NCBI GenBank assembly: GCA_029571215.1
Contig: JAKPTE010000040.1
Span: 1-64,000, forward strand
DNA: 64,000 bases
DNA from: Bacteroidota bacterium
GTDB taxonomy: Bacteria; Bacteroidota; Bacteroidia; Bacteroidales; JAAYUG01
Direction of reading: 5' to 3'
Shown here: one piece after another, positions 7,124 to 17,540 of the stretch
How the letters are laid out: each line of letters begins with the position of its first letter
Position numbering within the stretch: the stretch's first letter is position 1
The notes under the pieces: generated by a model
What the model was told of the DNA's origin: nothing
Databases searched by the model: none
What the model saw: the letters and a program-made list of their open reading frames with translations, nothing else
Program-made: the position numbers and the translations under genes

Positions 7124-9772
7124 TTATAATGAAAACCAGTAATTCAGCTTGATAAGAAAAACATTGTTGGGAAAATCGCTGGCAAGGGACTTTATTCCGT
7201 TGGCAAAACGAAATGCAGGATCGCTGTCCGAACCGGTTCTCCCCTGTGACCATACAAAATATAAGGATGATCCCGCTTTGTATTCCCACCGCGCAACAAG
7301 ATTGGACCTGAACTGTCTGAAAAAGAAATCAGGGCGTTGTATCACATAGTCCACCAGGTTATCGTGGTTTTCATCAATGTCAATCTCAGGTTGCCGGGAA
7401 GGATTTTCAGGAAGGGTCCGGGTAAGATAGGAGAAGCGATCGTTATATTCTGCTGCAACCGGATTGGTTATTCGTTTATAATCGTTGTAGCTTGCTGAGG
7501 CGATGAAAGGCGAACCGTAATATTGAATGGTAAGACCAGGCCGGATAGTGTAATCGATCCGGAAGGTCATATTGACCCTTTCCTGTTCGAGCGATGCTGT
7601 TATATACCGGGTATCTCCGTCATAAGGAATGCTGGTGATGTACTGCATGTCGTTCGTGCTGATGGAATAAGAAAAATACGAACTCATCTGAAGTGCACGG
7701 GTTAATTTTAAGTTTAATCCGGGTGCGAGGTAAAAACTTTGCTGGTTGATCTCATCAGCTGCATAAATACTGCTGTTAAAACTCAGACTCACTTTTCGGG
7801 TATAATTAGTGCCCAGACTAATGAAACTTGTCCAGCCGCCAGGTTCTTTCATGGAGGGACCACCGCGAAGTATGTCATTTTCATAAGATGGCCTGTACCG
7901 GCTAATGTGAATATTCATCGACCACATATTATTGAATTGGGCCGATGCTCCCATGCTCAGCGACGAGCTCTGCAATCTGCCCCCGAAATCCCAACGGTTG
8001 TATTGTCCCAATCCCAGATGATAAGAACGGAAAATCAACTCAGGTTCCGTTTTAACATAGGATAATGATGTACTTTGTTCAATTTTGTCAGTCGCACGGA
8101 GATATCCTATATCGTTCAATTCCAACCCGGGTGAACTCCAGCTGAAACTTTCAGAAAAGCGCCAGGGGCCGTTGCTCCCTTTTCCGAATTCAATGCTTCC
8201 CGCTGTGCCGGTTAGAGAAGTTCTGTTGGTGTCGAGTTCTATGTAGTGAGCATCCGGCCTCTGAAAATAACGGGCCGCGGAAGTCTGCGCCCGATAAATT
8301 GCTTCTTTTGAGCCGCGAATATGGCTGATAACGGATTCAACATCGAAATAAAAGGTTTTTTCTTTGAGGTACTGCCTGAAATCAACGCCAGCCGAATATG
8401 CCTCCCGGTTCAACTCCGATGCGGCCTGGGAATTAGTATTTCGGTTAACTGCTGTTATAATCCCTCCAAATACTGTATTGGCATCATTCAAATCTTTTTC
8501 AACCCTGGCCACAAAATAATTAGTATAGGGTTCAACAAGTTCTTTTCGCTGACTGATACCATTGGATATGTTAGCATATTCTTCCGAGGTTACGCTTTCA
8601 ATGATGCCGAGGGAAAGTCCCTGGGAATTCTTGCCCGTCACCTTTAATGCGCCCAGTATTTTGGTATATTGTGGGGAATGGATATATTCCCCTTCGTTTA
8701 ATTCAGGCGCAATGCTGGGGGCATGTCCAATCCTCCGGGTATAAACAAGTTGTTGGCCGCTGGTAGAAAACTGGTAAATATTCCTCCCTTCCAGAAAAAA
8801 TGGCCGTTTTTCTTCAAAGTACGTTTCATAGGCACTTAAATTCAGTACCGAAGGGTCGGCCTCTACCTGACCGAAATCAGGCAAAATGGTAAAATCCATC
8901 GTAAAGTCGGATGTAATACCAAGCTTTCCGTCCAAACCAGCTGAAAAATCTTTTCTTCCGGTGTTTGCAAATGGATCTCCCTGATCGTGCTGTGCATGAT
9001 TTAATAGGACGACGGAGTATGGCAATAATTCAATTCTTCTGGACTTTGGTATATCACGAATTCCGTGAAGTTCTCCAAAATCATATACCGGCCCGGGAGA
9101 ATCACGGGGAATCAGATTCCACTGGCATTCTTCCTGATTGCGGTTGATCCACCGCCAGGCATGAAGTCCCCAAACCTGTTCCTTCTCACTGCTATACCGA
9201 AGCTGGCTCAGAGGAATTTGCATTTCAGCCGTCCATGCCGAGTCTTCCATTGCAGTTTTTCCATACCACACAGCATCCCAGCTCAGATCAACTCCCTGAT
9301 TGGTTAGCAGCAGGTCTATCTTGCTTCCTCCTGCTGTAAGGTTGAATTCAAATCCCGTACGATAATCATGGTACGAATCAAAGCAGATTCCAACAACATC
9401 CCCGGTAAACATATCCCTCCTGCCCAGCTGCCGGTCAATCTTGTCTGGTTTATTATCATAGGCCCGGATTGCCACATAAATGTTGTGTTCATCATACAGG
9501 ATCTTGATTTCGGTTTTCTGGGAAGGTCTTGCTCCCTGCACCGGCCTCTGCTGAACAAAATCTCCCGCCCAGATTCCTTCTTCCCAGCAGGCATCATTCA
9601 GTTTGCCGTCTATTTTGGGAGGCGTAGTACGGATCCGCGTTGTTTCATAGATTCTTTGCCCGGTTTTTCCTCTCACATGAAAAGGACTTTCGCGATTCCA
9701 ACCCATAAAAGGAATCAGGAAGAACAGCACCCACACATACAGAAGGACAATACCGAAAGACCTGTATTTCAT
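7124..9772 (-). CDS. DUF5916 outer-membrane barrel protein with CBM9-like N-terminus
   Basis: An 882-residue exported protein (hydrophobic N-terminus to about residue 24). Residues around 40-220 match a family 9 carbohydrate-binding-like domain (KIDGKLNDACWE, then LYDEHNIYVAIRAYD). The rest is the DUF5916 region: the characteristic DFTILPDFGQVEADPS and EEKRPFFLEG strings followed by alternating amphipathic strands ending in WFSL, as expected for an outer-membrane beta barrel. Its biochemical role is not established. In Bacteroidota such proteins often sit near glycosidases and could bind or import glycans. Here it is the only outer-membrane barrel gene of the locus, in the place a SusC would be expected. 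Confidence 0.85.
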   Translation of the reverse strand: MKYRSFGIVLLYVWVLFFLIPFMGWNRESPFHVRGKTGQRIYETTRIRTTPPKIDGKLNDACWEEGIWAGDFVQQRPVQGARPSQKTEIKILYDEHNIYVAIRAYDNKPDKIDRQLGRRDMFTGDVVGICFDSYHDYRTGFEFNLTAGGSKIDLLLTNQGVDLSWDAVWYGKTAMEDSAWTAEMQIPLSQLRYSSEKEQVWGLHAWRWINRNQEECQWNLIPRDSPGPVYDFGELHGIRDIPKSRRIELLPYSVVLLNHAQHDQGDPFANTGRKDFSAGLDGKLGITSDFTMDFTILPDFGQVEADPSVLNLSAYETYFEEKRPFFLEGRNIYQFSTSGQQLVYTRRIGHAPSIAPELNEGEYIHSPQYTKILGALKVTGKNSQGLSLGIIESVTSEEYANISNGISQRKELVEPYTNYFVARVEKDLNDANTVFGGIITAVNRNTNSQAASELNREAYSAGVDFRQYLKEKTFYFDVESVISHIRGSKEAIYRAQTSAARYFQRPDAHYIELDTNRTSLTGTAGSIEFGKGSNGPWRFSESFSWSSPGLELNDIGYLRATDKIEQSTSLSYVKTEPELIFRSYHLGLGQYNRWDFGGRLQSSSLSMGASAQFNNMWSMNIHISRYRPSYENDILRGGPSMKEPGGWTSFISLGTNYTRKVSLSFNSSIYAADEINQQSFYLAPGLNLKLTRALQMSSYFSYSISTNDMQYITSIPYDGDTRYITASLEQERVNMTFRIDYTIRPGLTIQYYGSPFIASASYNDYKRITNPVAAEYNDRFSYLTRTLPENPSRQPEIDIDENHDNLVDYVIQRPDFFFRQFRSNLVARWEYKAGSSLYFVWSQGRTGSDSDPAFRFANGIKSLASDFPNNVFLIKLNYWFSL

Positions 9773-9888
9773 CCTATTAATATCTTTTTATGCTGTGCAT
9801 AAAGAAACGAATTATCTGTATTTTCTGCAAGGACACTTGTCAAAAAACCACCTTTTCCATATACTTGTATTATTAATTCCCTCCAGTA
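9773..9888. promoter_or_regulatory. Divergent promoter region between DUF5916 and the GH106-like gene
   Basis: The 116 bases separate the two divergent glycan operons. For the plus strand, TTG at 9837-9839 is followed after 20 bases by TATACTTG at 9860-9867, close to the Bacteroidota TTTG-N19-21-TAnnTTTG pattern; it would give a leader of about 15 bases. No equally good match was seen for the minus strand and no obvious operator palindrome was found. Co-regulation of both arms is plausible from the layout only. Confidence 0.45.
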
Positions 9889-12800
9889 ATGAGACATATT
9901 ATCCTTATTTTCGTTTCCGTTGTAGTGTTGTTTTCATGTTCCCGGAAGAAACAACCTGATGACCCCGTTTCAGATTTTCACGATCTGTCTGCATATTTTA
10001 AGGATCCTCCTGCTGCATTCCGCACCCAGCCTTTCTGGGTCTGGAACGACAGTATTACAAAAGAACAGATTGATGAACAACTTGCCGATTACAAAAAGAA
10101 GGGGTTTGGAGGCCTTTTTATTCACCCAAGATACGGGTTGATAACGGAGTATCTTGGAAAGGAATGGTTTGAGCTATACAGTTATGCCGTTGAGAAAGCA
10201 AAGAAGCTGGGGCTGGAAATATGGATTTATGACGAAAATTCTTTTCCGAGTGGTTTTGCAGGAGGTCTCGTTCCGGCACAAATGCCCGAATCATATAATC
10301 AGGGTCAGGGGCTGGCATGGAAAACCAGCAATGTTCTTAAAACGGAACCAGGGAAAATCTATCCGTTCATTTTTAAAAAAGAAAAGAAACAATGGAAGGA
10401 TATTACTGCCGACACAGCAAGATATTTGGGAAAGAAAGGCGAATTTGCATTGGTGGAACTTACTTTTTATGAACGTTCTAAATGGTATGCAGGTTATTCC
10501 TATGTTGACCTTCTGAAACCAGGGGTTACCGACAAATTCATTGAGGTAACCATGGCGGGTTACGAGAAATACCTCGGTCAGGAACTGGGAAAAACCATCA
10601 GGGGGACCTTCACAGACGAGCCCAATATCAATCCGCCCGGAAGAAATGCTGTACGTTACACGCCCGATCTCTTTGAAGAGTTTAAGAAACAGTGGGGATA
10701 TGACCTTCGGCCCTGCCTTCCTTCCCTGTTTGAAGAAACCGGTGACTGGATGCGGATCAGGCACAATTATCAGAGCACTCTGCTCAGACTGTTTATTGAA
10801 CGCTGGTCAGTGCCCTGGAATAACTACTCGACATCCAGAAATCTTATCTGGACAGGCCATTACTGGGAGCATGGATGGCCATGGCTGGCCGACGGGCCCG
10901 ATAACATGGCTATGTACGGGTACCATCAGATGCCCGGCATTGACATGCTTTTCAATACGATGGACCAGGAAAAATTCCCTGGTCAATTTGGTAATATCAG
11001 GGCAGTGAAAGAACTTTCCAGTATAGCTAACCAACTTGGGAAAAACCGTACCTTGAGTGAAACCTATGGTGCTTCTGGCTGGGAGCTTACATTTAATGAT
11101 ATGAAGCGGCTTGGTGATTGGGAATATGTACTGGGCGTCAATTTTATGAACCAGCATCTTTCTTATATGTCCATTGCCGGTGACCGGAAACATGATTTCC
11201 CCCAGAGCTTTTCATACCATATTCCCTGGTGGAACCTTTACAAGATTCAAAGTGACTATTTCGGACGTCTTTCACTGGCACTTTCGTCTGGTGAGCAGGA
11301 AAACAGAATTCTTGTATTGGAGCCGACAACAACGGCATGGATGTATTATAAGCCTGGGCGGAATAATCCTCTGCTCGACAGCATCAGCCATTCGTTCCAT
11401 AATCTTCTGACCGCTCTTGAAAAAAATCAGATCGAATATGATCTTGGCTGCGAGAATTCCATGAAAAACAATGCCAAAGTGAACGGAAACAGATTAGTTG
11501 TGGGAAACCGTTCCTATAACGTGGTCATCCTCCCACCTTTTACCCGCAATCTTGACAAACCTGTCAGGGATCTTTTAAAGCAGTATCTTTCATCCGGGGG
11601 GAAACTGATTGCTGTTGGTGCCAGGCCTGACCGCTCCGATGGGGTTCCGGATCCGGAACTGGTTGCTTTCCCGGAGGTATATGCCAGACAATGGATCACG
11701 GTTCCTAAATTGCCCGATGAAGCTCTCATTCCTATGCTTCGGGAAAAAGAATGCTGGTTTGAAGATCCGGGAAATATAAAAGGCACATTATATCATATGC
11801 GGCGCAGATTCCAGGATGGCCAGTTGCTTTTCCTTGTCAACTCACATCGTGACCAGAACGCTCAGGGAACAGTTTATATAAAAGGTTCCTACCTGTATGA
11901 ACTGGATGCGCTTTCAGGTAAAATTTTCCGTTATCCTGCCCAGATTGAGGATACTATGCTGCGCGCTTCGTTCATTCTGCCTCCATCCGGTTCCCTGCTG
12001 CTTTTCGCAACCAATAAAAAACATCTCTTTCCTGCCAGGAAAAATGTCCCGGATAACATGCGTCCTCTCCCGGTCATTTATAATAAACCGGTCTGTTTAT
12101 CCCCCAATGTTATTGCTCTGGATTACTGCACTTTGCACATGAACGGAAAACCTGATACTTTTCTTTATTTTTACTCAGCCGGCAATCTGATCTGGCAGGC
12201 ACACGGTTTTCCTGACAATCCATGGGTTTCCTCTTCTCAGTTTAAAAAACAGTTGGTTGAGAGTGATACCTTCTCCTCAGGTACCGGTTTTTCGGTATTT
12301 TATCCATTTAGAATTGAGAAGGGCACCATTGTCAAAAATATGAAAGCTGTTGTAGAAAGGCCGTGGTTATATAATGTAATGGTTAACGGTAAGGAACTGA
12401 AACCGTTATCAGGTCAATGGTGGCTCGATAAACGTTTTGGGGTTTATGATATCAGTCAGGTTGTAATTCCTGGTCAAAACATCATTGGCTTAACAATTTC
12501 GCCCATGCGGATATATGCCGAAACAGAACCAGTATATATACTGGGTGATTTTTCGGTATTACCTGACACAAGCGGCTTTCGGCTTGCACCTTCCCGCAGG
12601 ATGGAGTATGGTTCATGGAAAAAACAGGGTATGCCTTTCTATTCTGATAAAATATCCTATCCCGGCACGTTTACTCTTCCCAAAAAAATGAAAAACATAC
12701 AGCTGCATCTGAAAAACTGGAATGGCACCGTGGCGGAAGTGAAAGTTAATGGAAAGCAGGCAGGAGTTATTTTTTCTCCACCTTATACACTGGCACTTGA

Positions 12801-13014
12801 AAAATGGTGCAGAAAGGGTGAAAACAAAATTGAAGTAATCGTATACGGATCGTTGAAGAACCTTCTGGGGCCCTTTCATTTTGTGCGGCAAAGGGGTATT
12901 GTAACTCCCTGGAGTTTCAAATATGCACCAGCCGTTCAGCCCCCCGGAGATCAATATGATCAGCTTGATTACGGTCTTAATGAGGAATTTATTGTTACAG
13001 CAGATTATGAATAA
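9889..13014 (+). CDS. GH106-like glycoside hydrolase (putative alpha-L-rhamnosidase), lipoprotein
   Basis: A 1041-residue protein with a lipoprotein signal ending LFSCSRKK. The N-terminal half is a large TIM-barrel domain of the GH106-related type: PFWVWND, GGLFIHPRYGL, YDENSFPSG, then TFTDEP (D243, E244) and LSETYG (E391), the likely acidic catalytic residues. The C-terminal part ends in a jelly-roll with ENKIEVIVYGSLKNLLGP, a GH2-like sugar-binding fold typical for these proteins. GH106 enzymes release alpha-L-rhamnose, for example from rhamnogalacturonan; related groups have other or unknown specificities. It leads the plus-strand operon, with GH43 27 bases downstream. Family membership is likely; substrate is inferred from GH78 and GH105-like neighbours. 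Confidence 0.82.
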   Translation: MRHIILIFVSVVVLFSCSRKKQPDDPVSDFHDLSAYFKDPPAAFRTQPFWVWNDSITKEQIDEQLADYKKKGFGGLFIHPRYGLITEYLGKEWFELYSYAVEKAKKLGLEIWIYDENSFPSGFAGGLVPAQMPESYNQGQGLAWKTSNVLKTEPGKIYPFIFKKEKKQWKDITADTARYLGKKGEFALVELTFYERSKWYAGYSYVDLLKPGVTDKFIEVTMAGYEKYLGQELGKTIRGTFTDEPNINPPGRNAVRYTPDLFEEFKKQWGYDLRPCLPSLFEETGDWMRIRHNYQSTLLRLFIERWSVPWNNYSTSRNLIWTGHYWEHGWPWLADGPDNMAMYGYHQMPGIDMLFNTMDQEKFPGQFGNIRAVKELSSIANQLGKNRTLSETYGASGWELTFNDMKRLGDWEYVLGVNFMNQHLSYMSIAGDRKHDFPQSFSYHIPWWNLYKIQSDYFGRLSLALSSGEQENRILVLEPTTTAWMYYKPGRNNPLLDSISHSFHNLLTALEKNQIEYDLGCENSMKNNAKVNGNRLVVGNRSYNVVILPPFTRNLDKPVRDLLKQYLSSGGKLIAVGARPDRSDGVPDPELVAFPEVYARQWITVPKLPDEALIPMLREKECWFEDPGNIKGTLYHMRRRFQDGQLLFLVNSHRDQNAQGTVYIKGSYLYELDALSGKIFRYPAQIEDTMLRASFILPPSGSLLLFATNKKHLFPARKNVPDNMRPLPVIYNKPVCLSPNVIALDYCTLHMNGKPDTFLYFYSAGNLIWQAHGFPDNPWVSSSQFKKQLVESDTFSSGTGFSVFYPFRIEKGTIVKNMKAVVERPWLYNVMVNGKELKPLSGQWWLDKRFGVYDISQVVIPGQNIIGLTISPMRIYAETEPVYILGDFSVLPDTSGFRLAPSRRMEYGSWKKQGMPFYSDKISYPGTFTLPKKMKNIQLHLKNWNGTVAEVKVNGKQAGVIFSPPYTLALEKWCRKGENKIEVIVYGSLKNLLGPFHFVRQRGIVTPWSFKYAPAVQPPGDQYDQLDYGLNEEFIVTADYE

Positions 13015-13041
13015 GATTAGGAAAATAAAAATGTACTACAA

Positions 13042-14640
13042 ATGAAAATGCTTCGTTACGCTTTACTTTTTGCCTTCATTCCACTTGTCCTTGCTGCACA
13101 GGATGGATTCCATAATCCCGTAATTCCGGGTTTTCATCCCGATCCGAGTGTATGCAGGGTCGACAGTGATTATTATCTGGTAACCAGCAGTTTTGAGTAT
13201 TTTCCGGGCGTTCCTGTTTTTCATAGCCGTGATCTTATTCACTGGGATTTGATTGGGTACTGCCTTACTCGAAAAAGCCAGCTCAATCTGGAAAAAGCGC
13301 CATCTTCAGCGGGTATTTATGCCCCAACGTTACGGTATCATAAGGGCACGTTTTATATGATTACTACCAATGTTAGCGGAGGAGGAAATTTTCTTGTGAC
13401 GGCCAGCGATCCCCGCGGTCCCTGGTCTGATCCCATATGGATTGATCAGTCGGGAATAGATCCTTCCCTGTTTTTTGATGATGACGGAAAGGTTTATTAT
13501 ACCGGCACCACTCCATGGGATGGAAGCGAGCAGGGAATTTATCAGTTTGAAATCGATCCCGCCACAGGAAAAAAATTGTCACCCGTCAGGCTGATATGGA
13601 AAGGAACAGGAGGCAGATATCCCGAGGGTCCACATCTTTATAAAATAAACGGGTGGTATTACCTCATGATTGCGGAAGGCGGTACCGAATACGGGCATAT
13701 GGAAACCATTGCCCGAAGCAAGTCACCATGGGGACCTTTCGACTCCTGTCCAAGAAATCCAATACTTACCCACCGGAATGTCAGAGGGCAATCCAGTCCG
13801 ATCCAGGGGACAGGGCACGCCGATTTAATCCAGGCACACGACGGTACCTGGTGGTTGGTTTTTCTCGCTTTCCGCCCTGTCCTGGGAAACTGGCATCACC
13901 TGGGAAGAGAAACATTTCTGGCACCCGTCGTCTGGGATAAGGAAGGCTGGCCTTTGGTTGGCGAAAATGGAACCGTTTTGCCTGAAATGAAAGCAAAAAC
14001 ACTGCAACAAACTCCTGAAACCAGCAGTGCTTTTCTTGAAGATTTTGACCATGAAAAACTCTCCTTGGAATGGAATTATCTTCGAAACCCTGATTCTTTC
14101 TACTATTCTCTTACCGACAGACGAGGGTGGCTCTGTCTGAAAGGAAACCCCTATACCCTCGATTCAGTTGCTTCTCCAGCATTTATTGGAATCAGACAAA
14201 AACATTTTTCCTTTATTGTTACTGCAAGAATGGATTTTGAACCCGGGCGTGCAGGAGAAGAGGCAGGAATAACGGCCTTCATGAATAACCGTTTCCATTA
14301 CAGACTTTGTGTTGAGAAGAAGGATGACGGGAAAAAGTACGTTGTACTGACCCACAGAATCGGTTCTTATTCATACGAAGTGTCCAAAACACCCTACTCC
14401 GGTCATTTGATTTGGTTACGCATTGCTGCTTCACCCGAAAGTTATTTCTTTAGTTTTTCATCCGATGGAATGAATTTCACCCCGGTTGGCACAGGAGATA
14501 CTCGTTTCCTTTCTTCGGAAGTGGCCGGAGGATTTACTGGCGTGTTCATCGGATTATATGCAACCGGAAAGGGAAGAACATCATCAGCCCCGGTTTACTT
14601 CGATGCGTTTGAGTATATACCTGGTGATAATAAAAAATAA
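13042..14640 (+). CDS. GH43 beta-xylosidase/arabinofuranosidase
   Basis: A 532-residue secreted protein (signal peptide to about residue 18, LVLAAQ). The five-bladed propeller carries the GH43 acidic triad: D34 in PGFHPDPSV, D140 in GIDPSLFFDD and E195 in YPEGPHLY. A C-terminal beta-sandwich (about residues 335-530, Beta_xylosidase_C2-like) follows. This two-domain form is typical of exo-acting beta-xylosidases or alpha-L-arabinofuranosidases. Since no membrane anchor is visible it is probably periplasmic. It follows the GH106-like gene by 27 bases and should share its transcript. Whether xylose or arabinose is released cannot be told from sequence. Confidence 0.92.
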   Translation: MKMLRYALLFAFIPLVLAAQDGFHNPVIPGFHPDPSVCRVDSDYYLVTSSFEYFPGVPVFHSRDLIHWDLIGYCLTRKSQLNLEKAPSSAGIYAPTLRYHKGTFYMITTNVSGGGNFLVTASDPRGPWSDPIWIDQSGIDPSLFFDDDGKVYYTGTTPWDGSEQGIYQFEIDPATGKKLSPVRLIWKGTGGRYPEGPHLYKINGWYYLMIAEGGTEYGHMETIARSKSPWGPFDSCPRNPILTHRNVRGQSSPIQGTGHADLIQAHDGTWWLVFLAFRPVLGNWHHLGRETFLAPVVWDKEGWPLVGENGTVLPEMKAKTLQQTPETSSAFLEDFDHEKLSLEWNYLRNPDSFYYSLTDRRGWLCLKGNPYTLDSVASPAFIGIRQKHFSFIVTARMDFEPGRAGEEAGITAFMNNRFHYRLCVEKKDDGKKYVVLTHRIGSYSYEVSKTPYSGHLIWLRIAASPESYFFSFSSDGMNFTPVGTGDTRFLSSEVAGGFTGVFIGLYATGKGRTSSAPVYFDAFEYIPGDNKK

Positions 14641-14761
14641 ATAAAAAGCCCGATGCTCAGAAGCCTTTGTAATCCAGATTAAAGTGCAGAAAATGAATGA
14701 AATATTTTAAAATTTGAAAAGGCCAGACTGAAATACATCACCAAATACTAACCTTACATCT

Positions 14762-17536
14762 ATGAAAAAATCGGTTGTTGTTATTTTTGCTCTTGCTATG
14801 ACAGTTGCAGCATGCAGCCCCCGGTCCTATGAGAAGACCAACCGGGGAATTATCGTTACAAACGGCAAACACTCAGTGATGGTTCAGGTAATGAAGCCCG
14901 GAACCATCCGTGTTTTTGCATCTCCCGGCAGAGACATTCCCCGGAAGGAAAGTCTTATTGTGACGGAGAATTTTGATCCCGAAGGATCATGGAGCGTAGC
15001 TGAAGACACTGCTGATGTTAATCTTACAACACAAGATCTTCTTGTAAAAATTAACAAGAAAAATCTCGCTGTGGCTTTCTTCAATCGGGAAGGAAAACTC
15101 CTTCTTGCCGAAAGGAGTGGAGGTGGAAAATCGTTTACCCGCGTTCATTTGCCTGAAGACTCAACATGGGCGGTGCGACAGCAGTTTGTTCTTTCTCCGG
15201 ATGAAGCTGTTTACGGGCTGGGGCAGCATCAGGACAGAACCCTGAATCTGCGCGGACAGGTCTTGAGCCTGTACCAGCATAACCGGGAAATATTTATTCC
15301 TGTGGTTGTTTCAACCAACGGCTACGGTCTGTTATGGGATAATTACTCCTGGACCCGCTTTGGCTCGCTGGAGCCATCGCCTGGTATTCCATCAGAATGC
15401 TGGGCCGACAAGTCTGGCAAAAAGGGCGGACTAACAGCCACATTTTTTACTGACAGATACTGTAAAATTCCTTCTTCAATAAAAAGTTCACAACCTGTCA
15501 GACCGTTTGAGCTTCCTGAAGCGATGAAAGACCACATCATGAGCATGCGCCTGGAAGGAACCCTCACTGTTCCCGAAACAGGAGAATATCAGTTCGAAAA
15601 TACCGGACAGCAGGAATTTCGTTTTTGGCTGAACGGAAAGCTGGTTCGTGACTACTGGAGCACTTTTCTGAAAGCGACCGATTACACCAGACTGACACTC
15701 GAAAAAGGCATTGCCTATAAAGTGAAAATGGAATGGGGCAGGAGCAATGCATCCGAAACAATGGATTTGAGATGGAGAACACCTTCCATGCGCGATGATA
15801 CCCTATCGTTCTGGTCGCAGGCCGGGAAGGGTATTGATTATTATTTTATTTACGGACCTTCCATGGATGAGGTGATTGCCGGTTACCGGAATCTTACGGG
15901 AGAAGCTCCTATGATGCCGCGCTGGGCATACGGTTTCTGGCAATGCAGGGAACGTTACAAATCACAGGAGGAACTTCTTGCTACGGTCAATGAATTCAGA
16001 AAACGCAATGTTCCGCTGGATGTTATTGTTCAGGACTGGCGCTATTGGAAAGACGATCAATGGGGATCTCATGAATTTGACAGTACCCGCTATCCTGATC
16101 CTAAACGGATGACGGATAGTCTGCATGCTTTGAATGCCCGTATTATGATCAGTGTATGGGCCAAATTCTACCCCACCACAAAAAATTACCAGGAACTGAA
16201 TGAAAAAGGTTTTCTTTACCCATACAATATTGTTCATCAGTCAAGAGACTTTTTGGGAAATCTTTTCGCTTATTATGATGCATACAATCCCGAAGCTCGG
16301 AAATTATACTGGGAACAAATCAAACGGAATCTGTTTGACGTGGGAATAGATGCCTGGTGGCTTGATGCTACTGAACCGGAAGTGGGAGAGAATATCCCTC
16401 CCGATAATATGGCGGAGAGGATGCACCCCAATTATTACGGTTCGGGCTGGGAATATCTGAATGCGTATCCGCTTTTTACCTGCAGGGGGATTTATGAAAA
16501 CCAGCGAAAGGCGTCTCCTGATCAGCGGGTCTGCATTCTGAGCCGTTCGGCCTTCGCCGGACAGCAGCATTATGCAACTACAGCATGGTCGGGCGACATC
16601 GTTGGCCGCTGGGAGACCTTTAGAGCACAGATTCCTGCCGGACTGAGTTTTTCTGTTTCAGGAATTCCCTACTGGACAACCGATATTGGTGGTTTTAATG
16701 TGGATTACCCGGGAGGAAATACAAATCCTGAATACAGGGAATTATTCACCCGCTGGTACCAGTTTGGGGTCTTTTGTCCCGTGTTCAGGGTGCATGGTTC
16801 CAGTACCCCCCGGGAAATCTGGTTTTTCGGAAATCCCGGTGATCCATGGTACGACGTTCAACTGGCTATGAATAAACTTCGTTACCGGTTATTCCCTTAT
16901 ATTTATTCGGTTGCTGCCGATGTTGCACGAAATGGCTATACCATGATGCGGCCACTGGCAATGGATTTTACTAAAGACAAAACCGCACTGAATATCGACG
17001 ACCAGTATATGTTTGGTCCAGCCCTGATGGTAAGTCCCGTAACACAATATCAGATGTACTCAAAATCTCTATACCTCCCGGAAGGATCCGGTTGGTATGA
17101 CTTCTGGACAGGCATATTTTTCAGGGGAGGCATGAGCATACAGGTTCCAGCACCGCTCGACATAATCCCTGTCTTTGCACGGGAAGGTTCTATCCTTCCG
17201 CTCGGTCCTGAAAAGCAATATACAGGAGAAAAACCTTCTGATCCGCTGCAACTGTTGGTTTATACAGGTGCTGACGGAGCATTTGTGCTGTACGAAGATG
17301 ACGGCCTCACCTACAAATATGAACAGGGAGAATTCAGTCTGATCCCGTTCCGTTGGATTGAGAAAGAAAAAACCCTTGAGATAGGCGACCGCAGCGGAGC
17401 ATTCGACGGAATGCTTCGTCAGAGAACTATCGAAGTACATCTGGTATCGCCCGGCCATCCCTGCGGATACAAACAAATTTCCCGTCCTGACACCACCGTG
17501 TCGTACGATGGCAAACGAGTCACTCTGTCATTCTGA
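14762..17536 (+). CDS. GH31 glycosidase with inserted PA14 domain (alpha-xylosidase-like), lipoprotein
   Basis: A 924-residue lipoprotein (MTVAACSPRS). After an N-terminal beta-sandwich comes a PA14 domain at about residues 220-350 (LTATFFTDRY, ETGEYQFENTG), inserted before the catalytic barrel. The GH31 barrel has nucleophile D535 in WWLDATEPE and acid/base D612 in AWSGDI. A PA14 insert at this position is known from GH31 alpha-xylosidases acting on xyloglucan-like oligosaccharides, so alpha-xylosidase is the best guess over alpha-glucosidase. The gap to GH43 is 121 bases and to the next gene 4 bases, so the following small membrane protein is almost certainly co-translated. Confidence 0.9.
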   Translation: MKKSVVVIFALAMTVAACSPRSYEKTNRGIIVTNGKHSVMVQVMKPGTIRVFASPGRDIPRKESLIVTENFDPEGSWSVAEDTADVNLTTQDLLVKINKKNLAVAFFNREGKLLLAERSGGGKSFTRVHLPEDSTWAVRQQFVLSPDEAVYGLGQHQDRTLNLRGQVLSLYQHNREIFIPVVVSTNGYGLLWDNYSWTRFGSLEPSPGIPSECWADKSGKKGGLTATFFTDRYCKIPSSIKSSQPVRPFELPEAMKDHIMSMRLEGTLTVPETGEYQFENTGQQEFRFWLNGKLVRDYWSTFLKATDYTRLTLEKGIAYKVKMEWGRSNASETMDLRWRTPSMRDDTLSFWSQAGKGIDYYFIYGPSMDEVIAGYRNLTGEAPMMPRWAYGFWQCRERYKSQEELLATVNEFRKRNVPLDVIVQDWRYWKDDQWGSHEFDSTRYPDPKRMTDSLHALNARIMISVWAKFYPTTKNYQELNEKGFLYPYNIVHQSRDFLGNLFAYYDAYNPEARKLYWEQIKRNLFDVGIDAWWLDATEPEVGENIPPDNMAERMHPNYYGSGWEYLNAYPLFTCRGIYENQRKASPDQRVCILSRSAFAGQQHYATTAWSGDIVGRWETFRAQIPAGLSFSVSGIPYWTTDIGGFNVDYPGGNTNPEYRELFTRWYQFGVFCPVFRVHGSSTPREIWFFGNPGDPWYDVQLAMNKLRYRLFPYIYSVAADVARNGYTMMRPLAMDFTKDKTALNIDDQYMFGPALMVSPVTQYQMYSKSLYLPEGSGWYDFWTGIFFRGGMSIQVPAPLDIIPVFAREGSILPLGPEKQYTGEKPSDPLQLLVYTGADGAFVLYEDDGLTYKYEQGEFSLIPFRWIEKEKTLEIGDRSGAFDGMLRQRTIEVHLVSPGHPCGYKQISRPDTTVSYDGKRVTLSF

Positions 17537-17540
17537 TACT